Assembly (NCBI GenBank): GCA_004555635.1
Contig: SFHN01000018.1
Coordinates: 1 to 12,380 of the forward strand
DNA length: 12,380 nt
Direction of reading: 5' to 3'
Source: [Eubacterium] saphenum
GTDB lineage: Bacteria > Bacillota > Clostridia > Oscillospirales > Ruminococcaceae
Positions 1-7,993 of this stretch are shown here, in pieces (position 1 is the first letter of the stretch; every line of letters starts with the position of its first letter). The notes beneath the pieces were generated by a model. It was not told the origin of the DNA. It did not search any database and worked only from the letters and a program-made list of their open reading frames with translations. A program made the position numbers and the translations under genes.

Positions 1-1164
1 CTTGTCGGATACATTTACATGGTGTCCGATAACTGCAACGCCCCAGCTGTCCTTGTCCTCGATAAGCTCGGGACGCTCGCCAATGTGCGCACCCTCGCCG
101 ATAACGCAGTCCTCGCCGACGATAGCATACTCGATGATTGCGCCCTTCTTGATAACCGTGTTCGGCATTATTATGCTGTCGCGGACAATCGCGCCCTCCT
201 CAACGGTAACGCCCGCAAAGAGCACCGAGAAGTCAATCATACCGTTGATTTCGCAGCCCTCTGCAACCATTGAGTTTTCAATGCGGCTGTTGGGACCTGC
301 ATAGTGCGGGGGCATTACGGGGTTTCTCGAGTAAATCTTCCAGCTGTCGTCAAGCAGGTCGAGCGGAACATTCGGGTCAAGGACGTCCATATTCGCTTCC
401 CACAGAGAGTCGATGGTTCCTACGTCCTTCCAGTAGCCGTCGAAGTGGTATGCAATCAGCTTCTCGTTATTCTCCAGCATCATCGGAATGATGTTCTTGC
501 CGAAGTCCTTGGTGGCGGTTTCGTCGTTCTCGTTGTCGATAAGGTGCTTGCGGAGCTTCTCCCATGTGAATACATAGATACCCATCGAAGCAAGGTTGCT
601 CTTAGGCTCCTTGGGCTTTTCTGCGAACTCGTAGATTGTGCCGTCGGGGTTTGTGCTCATAATGCCAAAGCGGGGAGCCTCCTCCCACGGAACTTCGAGC
701 ACGGCAATCGTCGCGTCTGCGCCGTTCTTCTTGTGGAAGTCAACCATCTTGGCGTAGTCCATCTTGTAGATGTGGTCGCCCGAGAGGATAACGACATACT
801 CGGGATTGTAGCGGTCAACAAAGCCGATGTTCTGGTAAATCGCGTTAGCCGTTCCGGAGTACCACGCCTTGCCCGCTGCGGTTTCATACGGGGGGAGAAC
901 GTGCACGCCGCCGTGCGCTCTGTCAAGTCCCCACGGCTGACCGTTGCCTATGTACTCGTTGAGTACCAGCGGCTGGTACTGCGTAAGAACGCCGACAGTG
1001 TCGATTCCGGAATTTACACAGTTGGAAAGCGGAAAGTCGATGATTCTGTACTTGCCGCCGTAAGGAACAGCGGGCTTCGCCATATCCTGCGTCAGCGCGT
1101 AGAGTCGGCTGCCCTGTCCGCCGGCAAGCAACATGGCTACACATTCTTTTTTGATGTGATTCAT
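1..1164 (-). CDS. glgC: Glucose-1-phosphate adenylyltransferase (ADP-glucose pyrophosphorylase), 3' end cut by window
   Basis: Makes ADP-glucose and pyrophosphate from ATP and glucose-1-phosphate, the committed step of bacterial glycogen synthesis in the cytoplasm. It is open for 388 codons from ATG at 1164 to base 1 with no stop, so only the C-terminal end is missing (family members are about 400 residues or slightly more). Seen near the N-terminus: the nucleotide-binding loop [10 protein letters not shown] (residues 12-21), then [20 protein letters not shown]. The middle has the metal-site region [10 protein letters not shown] and the sugar-phosphate motif EKPKEP. The last ~100 residues have the hexapeptide rhythm of a left-handed beta-helix (for example [20 protein letters not shown]). 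The start is preceded by CAGGAGGAAATAT, an excellent ribosome binding site. It lies 70 nt downstream of glgB with no terminator between them, so it is probably cotranscribed; glgD and glgA often follow in Clostridia, but that lies outside the window. Confidence 0.96.
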   Translation of the reverse strand, partial: MNHIKKECVAMLLAGGQGSRLYALTQDMAKPAVPYGGKYRIIDFPLSNCVNSGIDTVGVLTQYQPLVLNEYIGNGQPWGLDRAHGGVHVLPPYETAAGKAWYSGTANAIYQNIGFVDRYNPEYVVILSGDHIYKMDYAKMVDFHKKNGADATIAVLEVPWEEAPRFGIMSTNPDGTIYEFAEKPKEPKSNLASMGIYVFTWEKLRKHLIDNENDETATKDFGKNIIPMMLENNEKLIAYHFDGYWKDVGTIDSLWEANMDVLDPNVPLDLLDDSWKIYSRNPVMPPHYAGPNSRIENSMVAEGCEINGMIDFSVLFAGVTVEEGAIVRDSIIMPNTVIKKGAIIEYAIVGEDCVIGEGAHIGERPELIEDKDSWGVAVIGHHVNVSDK

Positions 1165-1234
1165 ATATTTCCTCCTGATAAATAATTTTTATATCGCAAA
1201 AAGCAGCTTACTCTGCCTTCTGTTTTACCAACCT

Positions 1235-3247
1235 TTACTCCGCAGCCGCATCAGCCTTTTCCTCTGCGGTTTTTGCTTCTTCGCGGGGTTCTGCGGGAGC
1301 GTCCTGTTCAGCCGCTTCGGCTTCTTTAGCTTCCTCAGCAGCCTTTCTCTTAGCGAGAATTCCGGGAGGCGTGCGCATATCCTTGGGCTTCAGGAACATC
1401 ACGGACATCGGCGGAACATCAAGCGTAATCCTGTATTCCATACCGTGCATAGGCTCTTCCTGCGCGGTTACCGTGCCGTTTGTGACGCCGCTTCCGCCGT
1501 ACTTCTCGTCGTCGGAGTTGAACACCTCCTCATAGTCCGCGTAGTACGGAACGCCGATATCGTAAACCTCGTGTCTTACGGGCTGGAAGTTGCACACGGC
1601 GATTATCTCGTCGTTGTCGCCCGCAATTCTTCTGAAAGCGATAACGCTGTTCGCGTTGTCCTCCGCGCTTATCCAGCTGAAGCCGTCCCAGCCCGTGTCA
1701 CGCTTCCAGAACGCGGGCGTGTCGTGGTAGAACTTGTTGAGGTCTTTTACGAACTCGTGAAGCTGTCTGTGCGGCTCAAACTCGAGAACCTCCCAGTCAA
1801 GCTGTGTCTGGAAGTTCCACTCCTTGTACTGAGCGAACTCCTGACCCATAAACATAAGCTTCTTTCCGGGGTGCGCCGCCATATAGCCGAGGAAGGTGCG
1901 CATTGAGTTGAAGCGATACTCGCGCGGACCGCCCATCTTGTCGAGCATAGAACACTTTCCGTAAACAACCTCGTCGTGGCTTATCGGAAGGATAAAGTTC
2001 TCCGAGAACGCATAGTAGAACGAGAACGTGACAAGATTGTGGTTGTAGGGTCTGCCGAGCGGGTCCATACTCATATAGCGGAGCATATCGTTCATCCAGC
2101 CCATATTCCACTTGAAATTAAAGCCAAGACCGCCGATTTCCGCGGGCTTTGTTACCAGCGGCCAAGCGGTAGACTCCTCCGCAATCATCATAATGTTGGG
2201 GTGAGCCTTGAACAGCGCGGTGTTAAGCTTCCGGAAGAACGCAACCGCCTCGAGGTTCTCGTTTCCGCCGTGTACGTTCGGGCGCCATTCCTGACGGTCG
2301 TAGTCAAGGTACAGCATAGACGCAACCGCGTCAACACGAAGTCCGTCGATATGGTACTTCTCTATCCAGTAGTTCGCGTTCGAGATTAGGAAGCTCTGAA
2401 TCTCGGGCTTTCCCCAATCAAAAATATGAGTGCCCCAGCTCTTGTGCTCGCGCTTGAGAGGGTCGGAGTATTCGTAGCAGCTTTCGCCGTCGAACTCGTA
2501 AAGTCCCGCCGCGTCCTTAGGGAAGTGCGCGGGAACCCAGTCGACGATAACGCCGATGCCCGCCGCGTGGCACTTGTTTACGAAACTCATAAAGTCGTGC
2601 GGCGTGCCGAAGCGAGATGTCGGCGCGTAGTAGCCTATCTGCTGATAGCCCCACGAACCGTCGAACGGAAACTCGCCAATCGGCATAAGCTCAACGTGGG
2701 TATAGCCCATCTCCTTGACGTACGGGATAAGCTCGTCTGCGAACGTGTTGTAGTCGAGGTAGTTTTCGCCGTGCTTTTTCCAGGAGCCGACGTTTACCTC
2801 GTAGATATTCGCGGGGGAGTTGTAGATGTTCTTCTGCTGAAGCTCTTTGCGGTATTCCTCGTCCGTCCAGTGGAAGCCCTCTATGTCGTAAAACTTCGTC
2901 GCGGTGTTCGGGCGGGTTTCCATATGGAAGCCGTAGGGGTCAGCCTTAAGCTTTATAAGCCCGTCCTTTGCCTCAACGCTGTACTTGTAGTTGTCGAACT
3001 TCTTTATGCCCTTTATGAAAAGCTCCCACACGCCCGTATCGGAAATCTTCTTCATCGGGTGGCGGTTTCTGTCCCAGTGGTTAAAGTCGCCGACAACGCT
3101 TACGCTTTTTGCGTGCGGCGCCCACACGCGGAACACCACCTCGTTGCCCGTTTTGTGCGAGCCGAAAAAGTCATATGCGTGCGTGTTTTCGCCGCGGTGG
3201 AAGAGATACAGCGGAACGTTGTATTCCTCCGGAATTGTAATAGTCAT
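1235..3247 (-). CDS. glgB: 1,4-alpha-glucan branching enzyme (GH13)
   Basis: Cuts alpha-1,4-glucan chains and rejoins them as alpha-1,6 branches during glycogen synthesis. The product is 670 residues. The N-terminal CBM48-type module includes [20 protein letters not shown] (about residues 39-58). The GH13 barrel shows DWVPAHF (Asp236), DGLRVDAV (nucleophile Asp306), IAEES (acid/base Glu357) and ISHDEVVYG (His424-Asp425), so the active site looks complete. I chose ATG 3247 because CCGGAGGAATTTCTG precedes it and the conserved part begins just after. Two in-frame ATGs lie upstream (3337 and 3349) but have weak ribosome binding sites and encode nothing recognisable. After the usual end near MFLKP, the protein carries about 45 extra residues rich in Ala, Glu and Lys, which is unusual. 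First gene of the glgB-glgC operon. Confidence 0.97.
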   Translation of the reverse strand: MTITIPEEYNVPLYLFHRGENTHAYDFFGSHKTGNEVVFRVWAPHAKSVSVVGDFNHWDRNRHPMKKISDTGVWELFIKGIKKFDNYKYSVEAKDGLIKLKADPYGFHMETRPNTATKFYDIEGFHWTDEEYRKELQQKNIYNSPANIYEVNVGSWKKHGENYLDYNTFADELIPYVKEMGYTHVELMPIGEFPFDGSWGYQQIGYYAPTSRFGTPHDFMSFVNKCHAAGIGVIVDWVPAHFPKDAAGLYEFDGESCYEYSDPLKREHKSWGTHIFDWGKPEIQSFLISNANYWIEKYHIDGLRVDAVASMLYLDYDRQEWRPNVHGGNENLEAVAFFRKLNTALFKAHPNIMMIAEESTAWPLVTKPAEIGGLGFNFKWNMGWMNDMLRYMSMDPLGRPYNHNLVTFSFYYAFSENFILPISHDEVVYGKCSMLDKMGGPREYRFNSMRTFLGYMAAHPGKKLMFMGQEFAQYKEWNFQTQLDWEVLEFEPHRQLHEFVKDLNKFYHDTPAFWKRDTGWDGFSWISAEDNANSVIAFRRIAGDNDEIIAVCNFQPVRHEVYDIGVPYYADYEEVFNSDDEKYGGSGVTNGTVTAQEEPMHGMEYRITLDVPPMSVMFLKPKDMRTPPGILAKRKAAEEAKEAEAAEQDAPAEPREEAKTAEEKADAAAE

Positions 3248-3371
3248 CAGAAATTCCTCCGGATAATTTGTTGTTTGACGCGTTTGGGTGTAGGCGCACA
3301 GGGTCCTGCCGTCTTTGGCGCGGGTAATCGTTTTCATCTTCGCCTGCACAAAAACGCTATTTCATACTGCT

Positions 3372-3400
3372 ATTGTAGCACAGCACGCATATTTTTTCAA
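3372..3400 (-). promoter_or_regulatory. Sigma-A-type promoter for glgB-glgC
   Basis: On the minus strand TTGAAA (3395-3400) is followed after exactly 17 nt by TACAAT (3372-3377); each hexamer has one mismatch to the housekeeping consensus. Transcription would begin near 3365, giving a leader of about 118 nt before the preferred glgB start. That leader contains two in-frame ATGs. No known riboswitch was recognised in it. Confidence 0.8.
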
Positions 3401-3473
3401 TAGTTTTAGTGCATATTTATGGTTTTTGATATTTTTTGGAATGATTTTTGGTAAATTTAACAATAATCAACGC

Positions 3474-3530
3474 AAAAATTCCCCGAAAGCGGGAGATAAA
3501 AGCGCGCCACCGATATCTCCCGTCGGGGAA
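3474..3530 (-). terminator. Rho-independent terminator of spoIIE
   Basis: Read on the minus strand, five bases after the spoIIE stop, TTCCCCG and GGGAGATA (minus-strand arm 3514-3530) pair with TATCTCCC and CGGGGAA (3479-3498). A small asymmetric internal loop (AC on one side, GCTTT on the other) and an apical loop of about 15 nt complete the fold. A run of five T follows at 3474-3478. It isolates spoIIE from the glgB promoter about 75 nt further on. Confidence 0.78.
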
Positions 3531-3535
3531 AATAC

Positions 3536-5794
3536 TCACGCCGAAACCGAAACCGCAATCACGCTGATGTCGTCGCGCCGCCCGTTTTCGGCGGAGCGCG
3601 CCGCACGCGCTATGCATTCTGAAAGCTCCTTTGCGCTGCTGCGTTTTGAAAGCTCGCGCGACAGCCACACCTCGTCGGGCGCGCAGCCGTCGGTCATCAT
3701 CACGATAACGTCGCCCGCGGACACCTTGAACTGCTGAGCGGGAACGGTGAGATGTCCCCCCGCGCCCGCGGGCGGTGAGGAGAGCGACGCGCGGATAAGC
3801 CGGTCGGCGCTCTTTATATATGTAGTCGCCGCGCCCGCCTTATATACTGCGCATTCGCCGCTGTTAAGGTCGATTTTGCAGATGTCAAGCGTTGCGAAAC
3901 TCTCGTCCGCGCTCTTAACCATAAGTGAGGTGTTAACCGTTTCGAGCGCCGCCGTCAGCGGAATGCCACTCTTTATCAGCCGCGACAGCACCGAGCAGGC
4001 AAGCGCAGAGTCTACCCGAGCGCGGCTTCCGCTGCCCATCCCGTCCGACAGAACGATATACAGCGCTCCCTTACCGTCGGAAAAGCTCTCGTAGCAGTCG
4101 CCGCAGACGCGGTTCTGCTCGCGGCAGAACTGAAACGCGCCGATATCCGCGTGCAGCGCCTGCCTCTCTCCCGCGACAAGGCGGCAGCGCCCGCCCGAGA
4201 AGCTTATCTCGGGCTTTTCAAGCTCCCTGCCGAGCATTTCCGAGAGAAGCCCGCCGAGATATTCCGCGTCAACCTTCGGCTCTTTCGAGGAATACGCCTC
4301 GATATGCAGTTTCCCCTGCCTGTCGCGCGAGATATAGCACTCCGCCCCCGTCATTCCGCTTTCGCGAAGCAGGCGGGAAACGCTCTTTTCGGCGGCGCGG
4401 CTTTTCCCAACACAGCCATCGGCTTCTCCCGCGTTTCCAAGCCCTTTGAGGATATCCCTAACTCCCGAAAGCCAGTCGGTGTAAAGCCGCCGAAGCTCCG
4501 CAATGCGCGCTTCGTCCGCGGCGGCGGAAAGGTAGCGCCTGTACTCCCGCTCGACCGACTGAGCGCAAAGCTCGGGGCTTGCGCAGATAGCCGCGCACCC
4601 ACCCGACATTGATCTGCCGTCAAGCGGCTCGCCCCGCCGCGCAATTTCCATAAGCCTTGCAAATTCCGCGCGGAAAAGCTCATAGTTTTCGCCCCAGCAG
4701 GTCATACTTTTCGGGCAGTTTCGGCAGGAGCGCTCTGCGGCTCGCTCCGCCGCCTGCGCGGGGTTAAGGGCATATCTGCGGTCAAGCGACTCGTGCGCCG
4801 CCGTTATCCCCGCACCTATTCCGCCCAGAGCGTCCGCCGCAAAGCTAAGCCTCTCGCGAAGCAGCGAAGCAACCTCGCTGTCGGAAAAATCAGCCTCGCG
4901 GGCGCGCAGCCGCTCCTGCGGCGCAAGTGCAAACACCGCACCCGCAATTACCGCTTCTATAACCCCGCTCCAGCCGCTGTCGCCTATCCCGCCGAGCAGC
5001 GAGCCTGCGCATACGATAAACACAAAGCCCGCCGCCTGCGTAATACGCCCGCGCCTTGAAAGCGCCGCGCTGATAAACACCGCCGCCGCCATAACCGCCG
5101 CCATAGCGCCGATATCCTCCCCCGCCGCGCACAGCCCGAACAGCGCGGGAAATCCAAGCACCGCAGCGTACACCGCTCCGCGCCGCGCGTTTATAAGAAG
5201 CAGACCCGCCGCGAAAACCAGCCGCCCGACATTGAGCAGCGGATAATCCAGCGCGCCGAGCGCCATAAACCCGAGCGCCGAAAGTATCCCCGCAAACGCG
5301 CAGTCGCCCGCCGAGGTTATGTCAAACGACCGCGCGCTTGTTCTCTCCGAAATCAGGCAGACAATTGCCGCAAACACACCCGCGCCGACTGCCGCAATCA
5401 CCGCGCGGAGCAGCTCCGACGGCTCATCTACTGCCGCCGAGCGCGGAACGAAGCACGCGAGCATTGCGCACAGCCCCCGCACCGCCGCGCGTATGTAGAC
5501 ATTTTCCGCGTCGGGGATAAGCCGCGAGGTGAGCGCTATCGAAAGCCCCGCAAGGCCGTAAAGCCCCTGCGGAAACCCGCGCAGAAGCGCCCCGAAAATC
5601 CCCCCGACAAGCGCGCCCGCCCATTTCCCGCGAGGAAGTCCAATCGCGAGCGCGCTCGAGGCGGGCGCCGCCGTATGCTCCGAGCTGCCAAGCTCCATAA
5701 GCGCGCCGAGAAGCGCCCAGACACCGTTTTTCCTGATAATTTCCCCCGCGCAGCAAAAGAAGCTTTCGCCGCGCACTGCTGTTTTCTCTGTCAT
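3536..5794 (-). CDS. spoIIE: Stage II sporulation protein E, membrane PP2C-type serine phosphatase
   Basis: SpoIIE sits at the polar septum, helps place it, and dephosphorylates SpoIIAA in the forespore so that sigma-F is released. The product is 752 residues (B. subtilis: 827). Seen: a hydrophobic N-terminal part of roughly ten membrane segments (about residues 22-290) and a central soluble region with a cysteine cluster CRNCPKSMTCW. The C-terminal PP2C domain has LSDGMGSG (metal ligand Asp584), ATLDICKIDL, KAGAATTYI, VMMTDG (Asp702) and RRDDISV (Asp741-742). All expected metal-binding aspartates are present, so it should be active. The start at 5794 follows GAAAGGACAG. The gene is monocistronic: its own promoter (5856-5888) lies upstream and a terminator lies just after the TGA stop. 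The coding sequence is notably GC-rich. Identification is firm from motif order and topology. Confidence 0.97.
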   Translation of the reverse strand: MTEKTAVRGESFFCCAGEIIRKNGVWALLGALMELGSSEHTAAPASSALAIGLPRGKWAGALVGGIFGALLRGFPQGLYGLAGLSIALTSRLIPDAENVYIRAAVRGLCAMLACFVPRSAAVDEPSELLRAVIAAVGAGVFAAIVCLISERTSARSFDITSAGDCAFAGILSALGFMALGALDYPLLNVGRLVFAAGLLLINARRGAVYAAVLGFPALFGLCAAGEDIGAMAAVMAAAVFISAALSRRGRITQAAGFVFIVCAGSLLGGIGDSGWSGVIEAVIAGAVFALAPQERLRAREADFSDSEVASLLRERLSFAADALGGIGAGITAAHESLDRRYALNPAQAAERAAERSCRNCPKSMTCWGENYELFRAEFARLMEIARRGEPLDGRSMSGGCAAICASPELCAQSVEREYRRYLSAAADEARIAELRRLYTDWLSGVRDILKGLGNAGEADGCVGKSRAAEKSVSRLLRESGMTGAECYISRDRQGKLHIEAYSSKEPKVDAEYLGGLLSEMLGRELEKPEISFSGGRCRLVAGERQALHADIGAFQFCREQNRVCGDCYESFSDGKGALYIVLSDGMGSGSRARVDSALACSVLSRLIKSGIPLTAALETVNTSLMVKSADESFATLDICKIDLNSGECAVYKAGAATTYIKSADRLIRASLSSPPAGAGGHLTVPAQQFKVSAGDVIVMMTDGCAPDEVWLSRELSKRSSAKELSECIARAARSAENGRRDDISVIAVSVSA

Positions 5795-5824
5795 TTTTCT
5801 GTCCTTTCAGCTTTTTCTTTCCGT

Positions 5825-5846
5825 GAAAAACCGCCCCCGGCTTTTC
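5825..5846 (-). other. Stem-loop at the 5' end of the spoIIE transcript
   Basis: On the minus strand GAAAAGCCG (5838-5846) pairs with CGGTTTTTC (5825-5833) around a GGGG loop: nine pairs, one of them G-U. It falls between the promoter and the ribosome binding site, and if transcription begins near 5849 it forms almost at the RNA 5' end. The A-rich 5' arm and U-rich 3' arm resemble a weak terminator or attenuator, but a stabilising 5' hairpin is equally possible. Confidence 0.5.
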
Positions 5847-5855
5847 TTTATGTAC

Positions 5856-5888
5856 ATCTTACCACGAATATTCCGCAAAGGCTGTCAA
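5856..5888 (-). promoter_or_regulatory. spoIIE promoter with 21-bp spacer and overlapping 0A-like box
   Basis: On the minus strand a perfect -35 TTGACA (5883-5888) is separated by 21 nt from TAAGAT (5856-5861). The B. subtilis spoIIE promoter is known for sigma-A hexamers spaced 21 bp apart and needing Spo0A~P. The opposite strand of the -35 reads TGTCAAA (5883-5889), one mismatch from the 0A box TGTCGAA. No better-spaced pair of hexamers was found upstream of the gene. Spo0A control is inferred. Confidence 0.65.
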
Positions 5889-5935
5889 AACAAACTGTAA
5901 ATATATGGATAAAACTCGGGGATTAAGAAAATCTC

Positions 5936-5964
5936 TTTACAAATTGCTGACATTATGATATAAT
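5936..5964 (+). promoter_or_regulatory. Sigma-A promoter for the 6020-7797 operon
   Basis: TTTACA (5936-5941), a 17-nt spacer and a perfect TATAAT (5959-5964). Transcription would begin about 5971, giving a leader of about 50 nt before the first gene. It diverges from the spoIIE promoter, the two -35 elements being about 47 bp apart. TGTCGTA at 5987-5993 is one mismatch from a 0A box, but it is isolated and may be chance. Confidence 0.82.
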
Positions 5965-6019
5965 AAAGTATATATGGTTTGAATAATGTCGTATGCATAA
6001 AACGAAAGGAAACAGTATT

Positions 6020-6412
6020 ATGAATATCTTATTTGAAGCGGCGCTGCAACACATTGATTTAGAGGACTATGACAAGGCAAAGGAGCTTATCTCGCAGGCA
6101 ATCGAGCAGGAGCTTGAAAAGGGCAACGAGCAGACGGCTACCGAGTACCGCTGCGTTCTCGGAGAGCTTTGCGGAAACCTTGACGAAAAGGAGCTTGCGC
6201 GTGAGCAGTTCGAAAAGGTGCTTGAGTTCTGCGACCGCACGGGAACGCTGCCCCGTCAGCGTGCTATCGCGCAGACTTCTCTCGATTTCTTCGACGGGAA
6301 GATTACCGCTGTACAAAGGGCAAACGCAAGACGCGCGGCGGAACGTCCGCTAGTCGAAAAGCCCGTTCAGAACAAGGCGTTTATTTCAAGGCAGCTTAAC
6401 AAGAGAAAGTAA
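6020..6412 (+). CDS. Small TPR-like helical protein, function unknown
   Basis: A 130-residue soluble protein without signal peptide or membrane segment. Residues 1-80 form amphipathic helix pairs in the style of tetratricopeptide repeats: FEAALQHIDLEDYDKAKELI, then a second unit around TEYRCVLGELCGNLDEKELAREQF. TPR-type repeats usually mediate protein contacts. The C-terminal 40 residues are basic (RANARRAAERP; ending SRQLNKRK), suggesting contact with nucleic acid or ribosome, but this is inference. I prefer ATG 6020, placed correctly after GAAAGGAAACAG, over an in-frame ATG at 5993 that has no ribosome binding site. It is the first gene after a strong promoter and is 29 nt ahead of the deaminase gene. 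I do not recognise the family. Confidence 0.85.
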   Translation: MNILFEAALQHIDLEDYDKAKELISQAIEQELEKGNEQTATEYRCVLGELCGNLDEKELAREQFEKVLEFCDRTGTLPRQRAIAQTSLDFFDGKITAVQRANARRAAERPLVEKPVQNKAFISRQLNKRK

Positions 6413-6441
6413 TTTCGGATAACAACGAAAGGAACCCGACT

Positions 6442-6927
6442 ATGCGACGTGACAAGACAAACTACTACCTTGACATCACAGAAACCGTTGCCGAGCGCAG
6501 CACCTGTCTGCGCCGCCGCTTCGGGGCAATTATCGTAAAGAACGACGAGATAATCGCGACGGGCTACAACGGCGCGCCGCGCGGGCGGAAAAACTGCACC
6601 GATATCGGAAGCTGCCTTCGCGAAACGCTCGGAGTGCCGCGCGGGCAGAGGTATGAGCTTTGCCGCTCGGTTCACGCAGAGGCGAACTGCATTATCTCCG
6701 CGCAGCGGCAGGATATGATGGGCAGCACGCTTTACCTTGCCTGCCACGACGGTGCAACCGGCGCACTCGACGGAAACATCGAGCCGTGCTCTATGTGCAA
6801 GCGGCTGATAATTAACGCGGGCATAGAAAGGGTTGTCGCGAGAAGCACCCGCGACGAGTTCATCACATTTAACGTCAGCGACTGGATAGAAAACGACGAG
6901 AGTCTTGTCGGAAGCGAGGGGTACTGA
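6442..6927 (+). CDS. Cytidine/deoxycytidylate (dCMP) deaminase family protein
   Basis: A zinc-dependent deaminase of 161 residues, most like dCMP deaminases (ComEB type) that convert dCMP to dUMP for thymidylate synthesis. Seen: the zinc and catalytic motif HAEANCI (His78, Glu80) and the second zinc motif PCSMC (Cys116, Cys119). TGYNGAPRG (residues 40-48), characteristic of the dCMP deaminase branch, comes before them. Between the two halves is a Cys-containing insertion, NCTDIGSCLRE, that could bind a further metal. ATG 6442 has a good GAAAGGAA site. The stop codon directly abuts the rsmA start, implying translational coupling. Substrate is inferred from family, so no gene symbol is given. 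Confidence 0.92.
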   Translation: MRRDKTNYYLDITETVAERSTCLRRRFGAIIVKNDEIIATGYNGAPRGRKNCTDIGSCLRETLGVPRGQRYELCRSVHAEANCIISAQRQDMMGSTLYLACHDGATGALDGNIEPCSMCKRLIINAGIERVVARSTRDEFITFNVSDWIENDESLVGSEGY

Positions 6928-7797
6928 TTGGAGCTTACCAACATAGGCGTTATCAAGGATTTGTTCGGGCGGCACGGGTTCTCCTTTACAAAATCGCTCG
7001 GGCAGAACTTTATCGTCAGCCCCGCCGTATGCCCGAAAATTGCGGAGCTTGGCGGGTGTAAAAAAGGCGTCTGCGCGGTGGAAATCGGAACGGGCGTCGG
7101 CGTGCTTACGCAGGAGCTTGCAAGGCGCTGCGACAAGGTGGTTGCCGTCGAGATTGACACGGGGCTGAAGCCGATACTCGAGGAAACTCTCGCGGAGTTT
7201 GACAATGTCGAGGTGGTTTTCGCGGACGTTATGGAAACCGACCTTGCCGCGCTGATAAAGGACCGCTTTGGCGACAGCGAGGTTGTCGTCTGCGCAAATC
7301 TGCCGTATTACATCACATCACCCGTCATAATGCGCGTGCTTGAAAGCCGCCTTGATATCACGGCGATGACGGTTATGGTACAGAAAGAAGCGGCAGACCG
7401 CATTTGCGCAAAGCCCGGCACGCGCGACTGCGGCGCAATAAGCTGCGCGGTCAGCTATTACAGCGAGCCGAAGCTTCTTTTCAAGGTAAACAGAGGGTGC
7501 TTTATGCCCGCGCCGAATGTTGACAGCGCGGTGATAAGGCTTGACATAAAGAAAAACAGCGGGCTTTCCCCCGAGCGGGAAAAGCAGCTTTTCCGCATAA
7601 TCCGCGCGGCGTTTTCGCAGAGAAGAAAGCAGATGATTAACCCGCTTTCTGCCGAGCTTAAAATCCCGAAGGCTGCGCTAGCGGAGATTATGACGGCGGC
7701 GGGGGTAAAACCTACAGCCCGCGCCGAGGAGCTTTCGCTTGAAAGCTTTATCGCGCTGCTTGACGCTGCGGAAACTATTCTCGGAAAACCGCTTTGA
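6928..7797 (+). CDS. rsmA: 16S rRNA (adenine1518-N6/adenine1519-N6)-dimethyltransferase
   Basis: RsmA/KsgA dimethylates two adjacent adenines in the terminal helix of 16S rRNA late in 30S assembly; its loss gives kasugamycin resistance. The product is 289 residues, the normal family length. Seen: KSLGQNFIV (22-30), the SAM motif VEIGTGVGVLT (51-61), acidic residues VAVEID (72-77), Asp100 in VFADV, and the catalytic NLPYYITSPV (124-133) in the NLPY form usual in Firmicutes. A C-terminal helical domain ends near LDAAE. The start is TTG at 6928, immediately after the upstream TGA; GAGGGG inside the end of the deaminase gene is the likely ribosome binding site. Last gene of the operon, followed by two hairpins. 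Confidence 0.97.
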   Translation: MELTNIGVIKDLFGRHGFSFTKSLGQNFIVSPAVCPKIAELGGCKKGVCAVEIGTGVGVLTQELARRCDKVVAVEIDTGLKPILEETLAEFDNVEVVFADVMETDLAALIKDRFGDSEVVVCANLPYYITSPVIMRVLESRLDITAMTVMVQKEAADRICAKPGTRDCGAISCAVSYYSEPKLLFKVNRGCFMPAPNVDSAVIRLDIKKNSGLSPEREKQLFRIIRAAFSQRRKQMINPLSAELKIPKAALAEIMTAAGVKPTARAEELSLESFIALLDAAETILGKPL

Positions 7798-7813
7798 AAA
7801 ACAAATATCCGCT

Positions 7814-7872
7814 GCCCCGACATCTGTCGGGGCAAAAAAATCTCTCGGTTATGAGGTTTTCCCGAGTTTTTT
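7814..7872 (+). terminator. Tandem hairpins ending the rsmA operon
   Basis: First, GCCCCGAC (7814-7821) and GTCGGGGC (7826-7833) form a perfect 8-bp stem with an ATCT loop, but A7 rather than a T-run follows, so it is not a classical terminator on this strand. Second, CTCGG (7844-7848) pairs with CCGAG (7862-7866) and is followed directly by six T (7867-7872), which fits a weak rho-independent terminator. The first stem may block 3' exonucleases. Confidence 0.55.
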
Positions 7873-7912
7873 GCAGATAATATATGTAAATAAAACTTCG
7901 GAAGCGAGTATA

Positions 7913-7954
7913 ATGAAGCAATATAATGTAACGGGAATGTCCTGCGCGGCTTAA
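7913..7954 (+). pseudogene. Remnant of a CopA-type copper P-ATPase: first 13 codons only
   Basis: ATG at 7913 opens a 13-codon frame encoding MKQYNVTGMSCAA and then TAA. In copper-exporting P1B ATPases of gut Clostridia the N-terminal HMA domain begins in just this way, with the second metal-binding Cys following GMSCAA. Here that Cys codon position holds the stop, and the rest of an ATPase (about 700-800 residues) is absent. A CopZ-like gene begins 40 nt further on. I read this as the scar of a deletion that removed nearly all of copA and kept the accessory gene. A short purposeful leader peptide is the alternative. GGAAG lies 8-12 nt before the ATG, and TATAAT hexamers overlap the region (7909-7914, 7922-7927) without convincing -35 boxes. 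Confidence 0.55.
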
Positions 7955-7993
7955 GGGACAGGAAATTCCACAAAAACAAAGGAGAAAAGCACT

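Noticed and set aside
304..1185. Long plus-strand open frame (293 codons) opposite glgC
   Set aside because: It lies antisense to a clear glgC, has Val/Leu/Arg-rich composition typical of a complement frame in a GC-rich gene, no ribosome binding site and no recognisable domain.
2426..3403. Plus-strand open frame (325 codons) opposite glgB
   Set aside because: It is antisense to the conserved GH13 coding region and extends through the glgB promoter; codon pattern is that of a shadow frame.
5987..5993. TGTCGTA as a Spo0A box controlling the plus-strand operon
   Set aside because: One mismatch in a 7-mer is common by chance, it lies downstream of the predicted start, and it has no partner box.
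6367..6975. Minus-strand open frame (202 codons) opposite the deaminase gene
   Set aside because: It overlaps fully a deaminase with intact zinc motifs, crosses gene boundaries and lacks a plausible ribosome binding site.
7811..7840. Hairpin after rsmA as a minus-strand terminator
   Set aside because: On the minus strand the T-run comes before the stem, not after it, and no minus-strand gene ends there.
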